Shown piece by piece: positions 43,587 through 52,326 of a stretch of DNA of 64,000 bases. Made by a program: the position numbers and the translations under genes. Source of the stretch: Microtetraspora malaysiensis. Lineage in GTDB: Bacteria > Actinomycetota > Actinomycetes > Streptosporangiales > Streptosporangiaceae. Each line of letters starts with the position of its first letter. Position 1 is the stretch's first letter. The stretch is taken from positions 61,893 to 125,892 of the forward strand of contig NZ_BBYJ01000027.1 in NCBI RefSeq assembly GCF_001528665.1. The letters are read 5' to 3'. A model generated the notes under the pieces. It was not told the DNA's origin, did not search any database, and saw only the letters and a list, made by a program, of their open reading frames with translations.

Positions 43587-44459
43587 GTGACCGAAGAGGA
43601 AGAGCTCGCCGCGGAGTTCGAGGCCCAGCGCTCCTATCTCCACGCGATCGCGTTCCGCATACTCGGCTCGCACGCCGACGCGGACGACGCCGTGCAGGAG
43701 GCGTGGCTGCGGCTTGCGCGGACCGGTCGCGGTGACATCGAGGACCTGCGCGGCTGGCTCACCACGGTGACCAGCCGGGTCTGCCTGGACGCGCTCCGCA
43801 GACGCGGAGTGCGGGGCGAGCAGCCGCTCGAGCTCGACGTCGGCGCACTCGCACGGGAGGCGGCCGGGGACGCCCGGACCGATCCCGAGGCGGAGGCCGT
43901 GCTCGCCGACTCCGTCGGCCTCGCGTTGTACGTCGTCATGGACGCTCTCACCCCGGCGGAACGGGTGTCGTTCGTGCTCCACGACGTCTTCGAGGTCCCG
44001 TTCGACGCGATCGCGGCCATCCTCGGCCGGAGCACCGCGGCCACCAAGATGCTCGCCAGCCGGGCCAGGGGGCGGCTGCGGCTGGGCGCGCCCACGGCCG
44101 ACGCCAACGCCGCGGCCCGGGACGTCGTCGACGCGTTCCTGGCGGCGGTCGGCAGGGGCGACATCGCCGGACTGCTGGCCACGCTCGCCCCCGAGGTCGA
44201 GCTGCGGGCACAGGGGCCGTGGGGCACCGCCGTCATCCGCGGCGCGGGCGAGGTCGCGACCCAGGCGACGACGTTCGCACGTCGGGACGGGGTGGCGCAT
44301 CCCGCGCTCGTGGACGGCGTTCCGGGCGCTCTCATCACCGTTGGCGGACGACCGGTCGTGGTCCTGGCCTTCACGGTCGAGGACGGCGCCGTCACCGCGA
44401 TCAGCGTGCTGACCGCCCCGGCCCGGCTGGCCCAGATCGTCCCGTCGTGGGTCGCGTGA
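43587..44459 (+). CDS. sigJ: ECF sigma factor with SnoaL-like C-terminal domain (ECF41/SigJ type)
   Basis: Sigma factor of 290 residues: region 2 (about 10-80, with HADADDAVQEAWLRL), region 4 (about 110-165, FDAIAAILGRSTAATKMLASR), and a C-terminal NTF2/SnoaL-like domain (about 175-290). In ECF41 factors that domain replaces an anti-sigma factor. The usual NPDKL-like end is here APARLAQI. GTG start with GAGGAG upstream. It is divergent from its probable target, the AhpD-like gene. Confidence 0.92.
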   Translation: MTEEEELAAEFEAQRSYLHAIAFRILGSHADADDAVQEAWLRLARTGRGDIEDLRGWLTTVTSRVCLDALRRRGVRGEQPLELDVGALAREAAGDARTDPEAEAVLADSVGLALYVVMDALTPAERVSFVLHDVFEVPFDAIAAILGRSTAATKMLASRARGRLRLGAPTADANAAARDVVDAFLAAVGRGDIAGLLATLAPEVELRAQGPWGTAVIRGAGEVATQATTFARRDGVAHPALVDGVPGALITVGGRPVVVLAFTVEDGAVTAISVLTAPARLAQIVPSWVA

Positions 44460-44472
44460 CCGTGCGGAGGCG

Positions 44473-44513
44473 CGGGCGTTCCGGTGGCCGATGGCCGGGA
44501 GCCTGAACGCCCG
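44473..44513 (+). terminator. Probable terminator of the sigma gene
   Basis: CGGGCGTTC (44473-44481) pairs with GAACGCCCG (44505-44513), with a GGCC-rich inner loop that can also fold. It starts 14 bases after the sigma stop. Confidence 0.5.
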
Positions 44514-44524
44514 GCGTCGCTACG

Positions 44525-44644
44525 TTGTCCACAGGGTTCGGGCACATGTCCACAGGCATATCCACAGGGCGGCAGCGCATTGTCCACAGCCCGTACGGCC
44601 CACGCCGGAGGGCTGTGGACCGTACGGGGGGAGCCTGTGGACGG
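44525..44644. promoter_or_regulatory. Cluster of six DnaA-box-like sequences
   Basis: The core TCCACA occurs six times in 120 bp: TTGTCCACA at 44525 and 44580, ATGTCCACA at 44546, ATATCCACA at 44558, and two on the minus strand (CGGTCCACA at 44614-44622, CCGTCCACA at 44636-44644). Two copies match the actinobacterial DnaA box TTGTCCACA exactly. Start-to-start spacings of 21, 12, 22, 34 and 22 bp keep all on about one helix face. Copies four and five also form an 11-bp inverted repeat (44582-44592 with 44610-44620) that might serve as a terminator for the permease. Confidence 0.6.
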
Positions 44645-46192
44645 TCAGGCGACCGGCTTGGGCTCGTCCAACTCGTCGACGGTGCGGCGGGGGCCGGTGA
44701 ACCACTTGCGCGCCGAGAGGGTCCACCACAGGCCGATGCCCAGCAGCACGGCGCCCACCGCGATCGGGGCGTAGTTCACGGACGTCCAGGCGAAGTCCTC
44801 GTTGCCCGGCACGCCCTCGGGCGCGATCGGCAGCACGAAGTACACCGAGATCACCGCGATCTCGATGACGGAGATCCAGCCGAGGACCTTGTACTTGCGT
44901 CCCAGCGTCCACGGGCCGGGCTGGAAGGCGTCACCGGCGCGCAGCCGGAGCCAGATGGGGATGAGGAAGGCCAGGTAGAGGCCGATCACCGCGATGGAGA
45001 CCACGGCCAGGAACGCGACCGGCGTGGCCGTCCCCTCCGGGGCGTACAGCGCGGGCAGCGTGATCAGCAGCGCGACCGCGCAGCCGCCGATGATCGCGTT
45101 GACCGGCGTCCGGTTGCGATCCACCCGCGCCCAGAGCCGCCAGCCGGGGACCGCGCCGTCACGGGAGAACGCGTACGCCATGCGGGACATGGAGGTCACG
45201 CAGCTCATGCCGCAGAAGAACTGCCCGATCGTGGAGATCCCGAAGATCACCGTGGCCAGTGTGGACGAGAGCGACGAGGTGAAGATGGCGCCGACGAACC
45301 CGCCTTCGTTGTTGACGGCGGCCACGTCGGTCGCCGCGAACAGGAACGACAGCAGCAGGATCCAGCCGCCGATCGCCGAGTAGAAGATGGATTTCCACAG
45401 GCCCTGCGCCGCCGTCCTGGCCGCGCCGTGGGTCTCCTCGGAGACGTGCGCGCAGGCGTCGAAGCCGGTGATCGTGTACTGGGTGAGCAGGAATCCGAGC
45501 GGCAGGACGTAAAGCCAGAACGTGGGGCCGGAGTCGCCCGAGCCGAACCCGGAGTTGTTGAAGCGCTCGAACAGGAAGCCGACGCTCTGGTGCTCCGACG
45601 GCCCGAAGATCAGGATGAGCACGACCGCCGCCGCGCCGAACACGTGCCACCACACCGAGACGTTCTGCAGGATCGAGATCAGCCGGTGGCTGAAGATGTT
45701 GATCAGCGCGTGCAGCACCAGCACGATCGCGAACAGCAGGAACGTCTGCCGCAGCGCGTCACCTCGTGCCCAGCTGTCGCTGAACCGGCCGATGGTGATG
45801 TTGAGGAACGTGGCGCAGCCGTAGTCGACGCTGGCGGTCACCGCGATCAGGCCGATCAGGTTGAGCCAGCCGGTGAACCAGCCGTGGATCGGCCGCCCCA
45901 GCTTGGTCGCCCACCAGTAGATGCCGCCCGCCGTGGGATAGGCCGAGACCAGTTCGGCCAGGCAGAACCCGATGATCAGGATGAACGCCGAGATCAGCGG
46001 CCAGCCGACCGAGATCGCGAGCGGTCCGCCGTTGTTCCACGCCTGGCTGAACGTCGTGAAGCAGCCGGCCAGGATCGAGATGATGGAGAAAGAGATGGCG
46101 AAGTTGGAGAACCCGCTCCAGGTGCGCGCGAGTTCCTGCTTGTAACCGAGTTCGGCGAGTCGTCGGGCGTCGTCGTCGAGGGCTTGCGCCAT
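44645..46192 (-). CDS. APC-superfamily amino acid permease
   Basis: Membrane protein of 515 residues with about twelve segments. The amino acid/choline permease features include SNFAISFSIISILAG in TM1 and LVSAYPTAGGIYWWA in TM3, as in the BAT1/GABA permease subfamily. It probably imports an amino acid or amine. GAGGAG lies just upstream of the ATG. It is preceded by a small ORF and a palindrome that may regulate it. Confidence 0.92.
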   Translation of the reverse strand: MAQALDDDARRLAELGYKQELARTWSGFSNFAISFSIISILAGCFTTFSQAWNNGGPLAISVGWPLISAFILIIGFCLAELVSAYPTAGGIYWWATKLGRPIHGWFTGWLNLIGLIAVTASVDYGCATFLNITIGRFSDSWARGDALRQTFLLFAIVLVLHALINIFSHRLISILQNVSVWWHVFGAAAVVLILIFGPSEHQSVGFLFERFNNSGFGSGDSGPTFWLYVLPLGFLLTQYTITGFDACAHVSEETHGAARTAAQGLWKSIFYSAIGGWILLLSFLFAATDVAAVNNEGGFVGAIFTSSLSSTLATVIFGISTIGQFFCGMSCVTSMSRMAYAFSRDGAVPGWRLWARVDRNRTPVNAIIGGCAVALLITLPALYAPEGTATPVAFLAVVSIAVIGLYLAFLIPIWLRLRAGDAFQPGPWTLGRKYKVLGWISVIEIAVISVYFVLPIAPEGVPGNEDFAWTSVNYAPIAVGAVLLGIGLWWTLSARKWFTGPRRTVDELDEPKPVA

Positions 46193-46202
46193 GTGGCCTC
46201 CT

Positions 46203-46457
46203 CTAACCGGTGGGGGGTGTCCGGCCGTCGCCGAGGTCCCGTACGTCCCGCATGTACGTCTTTGTGGGGATGCGGGGGCGGTCTCGGCGGCGAGATCGAA
46301 GTCGGGCGGCGGCGGGTCGTGGACGCGGTGGCCGGGCGATCGGGACGGTGTCCCGTGCGACGGGGTGGTGAAGACCGCCCTCGACCGTCGGGTACGTGAC
46401 CGGACGGCCGACCTGACCGGTGACGAGCCCCAGCGCGTCCCGGACGAGGTCTGGCAT
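46203..46457 (-). CDS. Small ORF upstream of the permease, leader or gene remnant
   Basis: Frame of 84 codons with an excellent ribosome site (AAAGGAG, seven bases from ATG), ending ten bases before the permease start. The first 40 codons (MPDLVRDALGLVTGQVGRPV onward) have strongly biased third positions. The rest is Arg/Pro-rich with poor bias, as if frameshifted. It may be the 5' remnant of a lost gene or an expressed leader peptide. No homology recognised. It occupies most of the 531-bp gap; the remainder upstream of the palindrome shows nothing. Confidence 0.35.
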   Translation of the reverse strand: MPDLVRDALGLVTGQVGRPVTYPTVEGGLHHPVARDTVPIARPPRPRPAAARLRSRRRDRPRIPTKTYMRDVRDLGDGRTPPTG

Positions 46458-46470
46458 GGGCCCGCTCCTT

Positions 46471-46488
46471 TGGTCTACGTTCAGACCA
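46471..46488. promoter_or_regulatory. GntR/FadR-like palindrome upstream of the permease unit
   Basis: TGGTCT-ACGTTC-AGACCA: perfect 6-bp arms. The TGGTC/GACCA half-sites are typical of FadR-subfamily GntR repressors. It ends 14 bases before the small ORF start and overlaps the region just ahead of its ribosome site. No GntR gene is in the window. Confidence 0.5.
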
Positions 46489-46723
46489 TTGATCCGATTG
46501 TGCGGGCCGGACGTTACGGAAATCAAGCAGTCTTGTGTGACATCTGAGGCGTGGTCGCCGGGTGGGGCATGCGGCCATCGGTCGAGGGCGGCGTCGGGCA
46601 TCGGGATCGACCGCTGGCACGGGGTCTCTCCACGTAAACCGGGAAAGGAATTCGGACCGGCCCCGGGGTCAGGGCGGCCTCCGGTGGAGGTTGTCGGAAA
46701 AGAGCCGTTGGATCAGGCCGGTG

Positions 46724-47638
46724 TCACGGCGGCAGCTCGCCGCGGGTGGGCAGGCCCTGCCACGAACTGGGGCTCGCCACGGCGAAGGCGGTCACGGAGA
46801 TGCCCCGCTTGAGCCGGTCGGCCGGGTGCAGTCCGTCGAGCAGCGCGCTGAGATATCCCGCCACGAAGGCGCCGCCGACCTCGGTCGCGTCCACGGCCGT
46901 GACCGGGGCGGCCTGGGTGTCGTAGCGCAGCCCGTCCACCGTCGCGCTCGCTCCCTTGGAGCCCCGGGTGACGACGAGCTCGGGGATCCGGCCGATCACC
47001 GATTCGACGAGGCCCAGCTCGTCCTGGTTGGCGAAGAGGATGTCGGCGGACGCGGCCAGCTCGGTCAGCCCCTGCCGCGCCTCGTCCAGGCTCTCCCAGA
47101 GGTACGGCCGGTGGTCGACGTCGACGGAGATCGTGACTCCCGCGTCCCTGGCCAGCTTGACCGCGTGGTGGACCGCGCTCCAGGAGAACCCGCTCAGCGC
47201 GAGGGTGATGCCGGTGACGTGCAGGATCCGCGCCGACTGCACGGGCTCGGCCGGCACGTCGCCGGTGGAGAGGCGCGACCCCGCCGACCCCGCGCGGTAG
47301 TAGACGGCGTGAATGGACCGCCCGATCCGGCGTTGCCGTACGACCAGGCCGGTGGAGGCGGTCTCGTCGACCCGGACGGCGGAGACGTCCACGCCCTCCC
47401 CGCGCAGTGTGGTCAGCGCCCGGGCGCCCAGCTCGTCGGAGCTGACCCTGCCCAGCCAGCCGACGGAATGGCCCAGCCTCGCCAGCCCGACGGCCATGGT
47501 CAGCTCGGGCCCCTCAAGGTCCAGCCGGGCGGTGCCGTCGTGCCGGAGCCGGTCGGCCGACATGACGCCCAGAACCTCACCAAGTGTGAACACCTCGGCC
47601 CCGCGGTTCGGCAGCGCGTTGCCGGAAGAAGCAGTCAT
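46724..47638 (-). CDS. PfkB-family sugar kinase-like protein lacking the catalytic Asp
   Basis: Protein of 304 residues of the ribokinase/PfkB fold, closest in layout to 2-keto-3-deoxygluconate kinases: N-terminal VFTLGEVLGVM, then a sugar-lid region, VDVDHRPYLW, and NQDELGLVE. At the anion-hole motif, where family members read DTTGAGDAF, this protein reads DATEVGGAF. The catalytic-base Asp is Gly, and the preceding Gly-Ala are Glu-Val. Each change needs one base. The frame is otherwise intact and well biased. It may be inactive, bind a ligand as a sensor, or carry out a different reaction. Confidence 0.85.
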   Translation of the reverse strand: MTASSGNALPNRGAEVFTLGEVLGVMSADRLRHDGTARLDLEGPELTMAVGLARLGHSVGWLGRVSSDELGARALTTLRGEGVDVSAVRVDETASTGLVVRQRRIGRSIHAVYYRAGSAGSRLSTGDVPAEPVQSARILHVTGITLALSGFSWSAVHHAVKLARDAGVTISVDVDHRPYLWESLDEARQGLTELAASADILFANQDELGLVESVIGRIPELVVTRGSKGASATVDGLRYDTQAAPVTAVDATEVGGAFVAGYLSALLDGLHPADRLKRGISVTAFAVASPSSWQGLPTRGELPP

Positions 47639-47651
47639 CTGTGTCTTTCTC

Positions 47652-47671
47652 CGCGATCGATCGCGATCGAT
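47652..47671. promoter_or_regulatory. Overlapping perfect palindromes upstream of the PfkB-like gene
   Basis: CGCGATCGATCGCG (47652-47665) and ATCGATCGCGATCGAT (47656-47671) overlap, 14-33 bp upstream of the ATG on the other side of the ribosome site. Likely operator or promoter-overlapping site. The rest of the 328-bp gap down to the next gene shows no coding frame. Confidence 0.45.
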
Positions 47672-47966
47672 GCGGAAAGCATGGCAGAGGCGACTGTGTG
47701 CGGGAAGCGATATCCGATCAAGAACGCGGTCATATGCCGCGAATCACACCTGATCCGAGGTGCCTGCCGGCCCCAGAGAGAGATCCGTCGTCGACGGCGA
47801 TGTCAGAAGGCCCCGCGCTTCGCCGGGTCTGATCGGCAGCCTCTTATCGAACTCTCGGCAGTGCGCCCAGGGCCGGCGTTGGAACCCGAAGAAGGTCAGC
47901 TCTATCGGGCCCGGTTCTGGTTCTTGGGGTGGCGACCCGCCTCCTCTCCGTCGATGAAGGCGTGTC

Positions 47967-48854
47967 CTAGACGTTGAGCAGGTCGCGGGCCGATTCCACG
48001 GTGACGGCTGCCTGGACCCAGGCGTCGAGCCGTTCGAGGTCGGAGCACTCGCTGATGGCCGTACGGACGTCGTCGGGCACGTCGAGGCCGCGCGCGGAGA
48101 GCACCCTGAAGATCGACTTGGCCAGGCCTTTCGCCTCGCCTTTCGCCTCGCCTTTGGCCACATTGTCGCGGGCCCAGTCGCTCAGGAATTCACGGGGTTC
48201 GGTCTGCATGAAATCCTCCAGGTGCTCCCAGATCTTGTCGGGCAGCGCCGCACGTACCATGTCAGCGTATCGGGCGCCTCGTTCGGGATCGAGCTTGTGC
48301 ACTGCGGTGAGCAGCGCGTTCAGGATGTCGGGTCCCTCCGGGGTCGTCGCATGAGTGATCACCGAGAGGACGGCGAGTTCCGGGTCGTCGGCTGCGTCCA
48401 GAGGGTTGACGATCACGGGGACGTCGGTCGGGCCGGCGACGAGCGGGCTGAGGACCAGGCCGGGGTGGCCCAGTGGGATGGGCTGCCGGGACCAGTTGGC
48501 CGCCTTCAGGTCCGGGCAGATGACCAGTAGGACCGACGGGCATTTCATCCGTGCGCGGAGGCTGACGAGGTACATCGGCCAGCTCCAGCGCTTGTCGGGA
48601 TCCGGGCTCCTTTGCACCTCGACGACGATGGCGAGGACCGGCTTGGGGTGAGTGTCGGCGCGTTCACGGGTGAGGACGACGACCGAGTCGGCTCGCAGCT
48701 CGGCGGGGGTAGCCGCGGTGAGGTCTCCTGATTCGACCGCCGCGTGATCGTAACGGGGGAGCGGAACGTCCAGGTTTTCGGCCAGGAGTTCGGCCGCCAA
48801 CTGGGGACGTTCGTGGAACAGGCGCACGATGGCTTCATGTTGGACGGAGGGCAT
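47967..48854 (-). CDS. Rpn/PD-(D/E)XK-like nuclease-family protein
   Basis: Protein of 295 residues resembling the Rpn/YhgA-like family of recombination-promoting nucleases. An N-terminal helical part is followed by a nuclease core with the Asp of RADSVVVL and an E-x-Q motif (VVEVQRSPDPDKRWSWPMY), then a helical C-terminus. A KGEAKGEAKGLAKS stretch (about 232-246) comes from a short DNA repeat. Such proteins are abundant in actinomycetes, often as multi-copy variable families. Function in the host is unclear. Confidence 0.7.
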   Translation of the reverse strand: MPSVQHEAIVRLFHERPQLAAELLAENLDVPLPRYDHAAVESGDLTAATPAELRADSVVVLTRERADTHPKPVLAIVVEVQRSPDPDKRWSWPMYLVSLRARMKCPSVLLVICPDLKAANWSRQPIPLGHPGLVLSPLVAGPTDVPVIVNPLDAADDPELAVLSVITHATTPEGPDILNALLTAVHKLDPERGARYADMVRAALPDKIWEHLEDFMQTEPREFLSDWARDNVAKGEAKGEAKGLAKSIFRVLSARGLDVPDDVRTAISECSDLERLDAWVQAAVTVESARDLLNV

Positions 48855-48914
48855 GGCGAGAAGGTAGAAGCGGCAGCCTGCTTGGAATGCCGATTTCTGA
48901 ACGTCCGTAATTGA

Positions 48915-48939
48915 ATGGTTACTTTAAGTGACCATTATA
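48915..48939 (-). promoter_or_regulatory. AT-rich promoter/operator of the Rpn-like gene
   Basis: A 21-bp near-perfect palindrome (48915-48935; 10-bp arms around a central T, one mismatch) overlaps a perfect -10 TATAAT on the minus strand (48934-48939), about 80 bases upstream of the gene. The -35 is not obvious. The local AT content is unusual in this genome. Confidence 0.5.
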
Positions 48940-49052
48940 ATCCGATATCAACGCCTTGGTCTGGGGTTCCTGATCGGACGCCGCGAGCCCGTCGCGCGCT
49001 GGTTCGACCGCTGTCGGCGTCGGGCACGTCGCGTCGATCGCGTTCTCAGACC

Positions 49053-49598
49053 TCAGCCGCCGAAGGCGTCGAGCACGGCCTGGCAGAACGCCTTCAGGTC
49101 GTCCGGCCTACGGCTGGTGACCAGCGTGTTCCTCCCGTCGGAGTCGACCTGGACCTCCTGGTCCACCCAGGTGGCCCCCGCGTTGCGCAGGTCGGTCTTC
49201 AGGCTCGGCCAGGAGGTGAGCGTACGGCCGCGGACCACGTCGGCCTCGATCAGCGTCCACGGGCCGTGGCAGATGGCGGCGACCGGCTTGCCCTGGTCGA
49301 AGAACGCCCGCACGAACTCGACGGCCTTCGGTTCGGTCCGCAGCGTGTCAGGGTTGGCAACCCCGCCGGGCAGGATGAGGCCGTCGAAGTCCGACGCGGA
49401 AACCTGGTCGAGCGTCGCGTCGACCGGGAACGACTCGGCCTTGTCCAGGTGATGGAAAGCCTGGATCGTGCCCGGGTCCGTGGAGATCAGCCGAGGGGTG
49501 CCGCCCGCGTGCTGCACGGCCTTCCACGGCTCGGTCAACTCGATCTGCTCGACGCCCTCCGGGGCGACGAGGAAGGCGATCGTCTTTCCCTGGATCAT
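49053..49598 (-). CDS. PfpI/DJ-1-family protein
   Basis: Protein of 181 residues, class I glutamine amidotransferase-like fold. The nucleophile elbow is AAICHGPW, with Cys in the PfpI context, and there is an acidic residue in IELTEPW. Family roles include deglycase, chaperone or protease-like activities under stress. ATG 49598 has GGGAG upstream. The frame stays open upstream without homology. It is divergent from the DUF72 gene. Confidence 0.9.
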   Translation of the reverse strand: MIQGKTIAFLVAPEGVEQIELTEPWKAVQHAGGTPRLISTDPGTIQAFHHLDKAESFPVDATLDQVSASDFDGLILPGGVANPDTLRTEPKAVEFVRAFFDQGKPVAAICHGPWTLIEADVVRGRTLTSWPSLKTDLRNAGATWVDQEVQVDSDGRNTLVTSRRPDDLKAFCQAVLDAFGG

Positions 49599-49691
49599 GT
49601 CGGCTCCCTGGTTTAACGGTGATTTCGCCGATACGCGACCGACCTGCCCGCCGATCGGGGATCTATGCGGGAACGCGGGTAGAGGAGCGGC

Positions 49692-50438
49692 ATGCCCCTG
49701 TTCGTCGGCACCTCGGGCTGGCAGTACGCCGACTGGCGCGACCTGCTCTACACCGGCGTGCCGCAGCGGCTGTGGCTCGAACGGTACGGCGAGGTGTTCG
49801 CCACGGTCGAGAACAACAACGCGTTCTACCGCCTGCCGTCGCGCGAGACGTTCGAGTCCTGGCGCGAGCGCACACCCGGCGACTTCGTCATGGCGGTCAA
49901 GGCCAGCCGCTTCCTCACCCACATCAAGCGGCTGAAGGACCCGGAGGAGCCGGTGGGGCGGCTGATCGGGGTGGCGGAGGGGCTCGGGCCCAAGCTCGGT
50001 CCCGTCCTGGTGCAGCTCCCGCCCACGATGTCGGTGGACTGCGAGCGGCTCCGCCACTGCCTGGCCGCCTTCCCCACGAGCGTCCGCGTGACGGTCGAGT
50101 TCCGGCACACCTCCTGGTGGACTGAGCGGGTACGCGAGACGCTGTGCGAGTTCGGCGCCGCCCTCTGCTGGGCGGACAGCCGCGGCCGTTCGATGAGCCC
50201 GCTCTGGCGGACCGCGCCATGGGCCTATCTCCGGCTGCACGAGGGCCTGGCCCGGCCGTTTCCCTCGTACGGTGACCGCGCGCTGCGCACCTGGCTGGAG
50301 CGGCTCGGCGACGTCCCCGACGCGTACGTCTACTTCAACAACGACCCGGGCGGCGCCGCGGTGCGGAACGCGCTGCGGTTCGCCGAACTCGCCCGCGACG
50401 CCGGACGCGGCGTGAGCCGTACCGGCCTGCCGGACTGA
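49692..50438 (+). CDS. DUF72-domain protein
   Basis: Protein of 248 residues of the YecE/DUF72 family, a TIM-barrel-like fold of unknown activity. The N-terminal GTSGWQYADWR, NNNAFYRLPS and C-terminal AYVYFNNDPGGAAVRNA are hallmark segments. AGAGGAG-like purines lie upstream of the ATG. Stand-alone gene. Confidence 0.92.
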   Translation: MPLFVGTSGWQYADWRDLLYTGVPQRLWLERYGEVFATVENNNAFYRLPSRETFESWRERTPGDFVMAVKASRFLTHIKRLKDPEEPVGRLIGVAEGLGPKLGPVLVQLPPTMSVDCERLRHCLAAFPTSVRVTVEFRHTSWWTERVRETLCEFGAALCWADSRGRSMSPLWRTAPWAYLRLHEGLARPFPSYGDRALRTWLERLGDVPDAYVYFNNDPGGAAVRNALRFAELARDAGRGVSRTGLPD

Positions 50439-50478
50439 CGCCCCGTTCCCACGGTGCGGGGCCGACACGACCGGCGGC

Positions 50479-52326
50479 TCAGCGCGAGGCGGGGTGCGGG
50501 CCGGTGGTGTGCTCGACGGCCAGGCGGGTGAGCTCCACGCGGGAGCGGATGTCCAGCTTGCGGAAGATCTGCCGCAGGTGGAACGCCACCGTGTGGACGC
50601 TGATGAACATCTGCTCCGCGACCTGCCGGTTCGTCCACCCCTGGGCGACCAGCATGGATACGGCGTGCTCGGTGTCGGTGAGGCTGTCCCACCCGGTGGC
50701 CGGCCGGTCGGCGTAGCTCCAGTGGCGGTGGCGCACGCCCTCCTGGCGCAGCCGGTGGCGCAGCCGCGCGGTGTCCCGCGTGGCGCCCGCCTCCTCGTAC
50801 CCGGCGAGCGCGCGGTTCAGGCTCTCGATCCCCGCGGTCCGGTCGCCGGTACGGCACAGCAGCACGCCGAGGTCCTCCTCCGCCGACGCGCGGGACCAGG
50901 GGTCGGCCGCCCGTCCGGCGGCGAGGGCGAGCGCGCGCGGATCGTCGTCGAGCAGGCCGCGGGCGTGTGCGGCCTCGTCGTCGAGCACGTCGGCGGGCAG
51001 GCGGTTCAGAGCGGCGCCGACCAGCTCGGCCCGCGCGCGGTCGCCCGTACGGAGCGCGAGGCGGACCAGCCAGGCGGCGCAGCCCGGCTCGACGGCGAGC
51101 ACCCAGGGGTGGCGTCCCAGCGCGGAGTAGACGTCCGCATCGGCCAGATGCTCCATGGCCGGCTCCGCGCCCTCGCCCGCCTCGATCACGCGCGCCGCCG
51201 TCACAGCGCGGATCACCTCGTCGGCGGCGGGACAGGCCCGTACGGCGGGGCGGGGGGAGCGGCCGCGGGCGTCCGCGCCGTCGTGGGTGGCCGGGCGAAG
51301 ACGATCAGTGGGCCGGGACGGCTCCGGGAGGCGTTCGGCCTGGTGGCGCAGGGCCAGCCGCAGCGGGCGGGGCAGGCCGGCGAGGACGGCCCGCCAGACC
51401 AGCTCGGGACGGAAGGTGAGCATGTCTCCGGCCGCCGCCAGCAGCCCGGCCTCCAGCGCCTCCTCAAGCGCGGGGAGCAGCGTCGCGGGGCCGGCTCCCA
51501 GCAGCTCGGCCACGTCTCCCGGGGAGAACGACCGGCCGAGCACGGCCGCCGCCTCCACCAGGTGCCTGGCCTCGCGGCTCAGCCGGTCCAGCCGGCGCCG
51601 CACCAGGACCCGTACGCGCTGGGGGAGCACGGGGGACACCAGCCGGGCCCGGCCGCCCGCGATCTCGATCGCGCCCTCGTCGCGCAGCCCGTCCACCAGC
51701 TCGGCGAGCAGGAACGGGTTGCCGCCCGCGCCGGAGGCGAAGTCGAGCAGGCCGGGGTCGGGGCGGGCGCACAGCATGTCGGCGATCACCCGGGCGACGG
51801 CGTCCTCCGGCAGCGGGCCGAGTGTCACCCGGCGCGCTCCCTGCCGTTCCAGCAGGTCGAACAGCCGCTCGGCGTCGTGGTCGCGGCCGCCGGTGGAACG
51901 GGCGAGCAGCCAGGCGAGCGGCCGGGACGACAGCCGGCAGTGCAGTGTGCGCACCGCCATGAGCGTGGCCGGGTCCGCCCATTGGAGATCGTCGAGGGTG
52001 ACCAGCAGCGGTCCGGCGGCGATCCGCTTCTCCATGTGGGTCCGCAGGCGTTCCACCCGCCTTTCCAGCGACTCCGGCGCGGGGTCGCTCTCGCCCGGCA
52101 GGTCGTCGAATGCGGACAGGAGCGGGTTCAGCGGGATGAGCCGGTCCAGCTCCTCGGCGCCGCCCGCGGCCAGGCCGAACCCCCGGGTGGCGGCCCGTTC
52201 CGCGGCCCGGGCGAGGAGCGTCGTCTTGCCGGTGCCGGGCTCGCCGTCGATCAGCAGGGTGGCGCGCTCGCCGGTTCCGGCCCGATCCAACAACTCGGCG
52301 ACGGCGGCCAGTTCGCGTGCCCGCAT
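50479..52326 (-). CDS. LuxR-family regulator with AAA/STAND ATPase (short LAL)
   Basis: Protein of 615 residues: P-loop GEPGTGKTTLLAR near the N-terminus, Walker B-like LLVTLDDLQWADP, a winged-helix region (about 210-290), a helical middle, and a C-terminal LuxR HTH (about 548-605: LTDTEHAVSMLVAQGWTNRQ and ISVHTVAFHLRQIFRKL). LAL regulators are usually 850-1000 residues, so the TPR-like sensor region is reduced. It is divergent from dnaK across 161 bp. Targets unknown. Confidence 0.9.
   Translation of the reverse strand: MRARELAAVAELLDRAGTGERATLLIDGEPGTGKTTLLARAAERAATRGFGLAAGGAEELDRLIPLNPLLSAFDDLPGESDPAPESLERRVERLRTHMEKRIAAGPLLVTLDDLQWADPATLMAVRTLHCRLSSRPLAWLLARSTGGRDHDAERLFDLLERQGARRVTLGPLPEDAVARVIADMLCARPDPGLLDFASGAGGNPFLLAELVDGLRDEGAIEIAGGRARLVSPVLPQRVRVLVRRRLDRLSREARHLVEAAAVLGRSFSPGDVAELLGAGPATLLPALEEALEAGLLAAAGDMLTFRPELVWRAVLAGLPRPLRLALRHQAERLPEPSRPTDRLRPATHDGADARGRSPRPAVRACPAADEVIRAVTAARVIEAGEGAEPAMEHLADADVYSALGRHPWVLAVEPGCAAWLVRLALRTGDRARAELVGAALNRLPADVLDDEAAHARGLLDDDPRALALAAGRAADPWSRASAEEDLGVLLCRTGDRTAGIESLNRALAGYEEAGATRDTARLRHRLRQEGVRHRHWSYADRPATGWDSLTDTEHAVSMLVAQGWTNRQVAEQMFISVHTVAFHLRQIFRKLDIRSRVELTRLAVEHTTGPHPASR

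Noticed and set aside
44582..44620. Reading the TCCACA cluster only as a terminator
   Set aside because: Two of the six copies do form an inverted repeat, but the other four do not take part, so a terminator does not explain the cluster.
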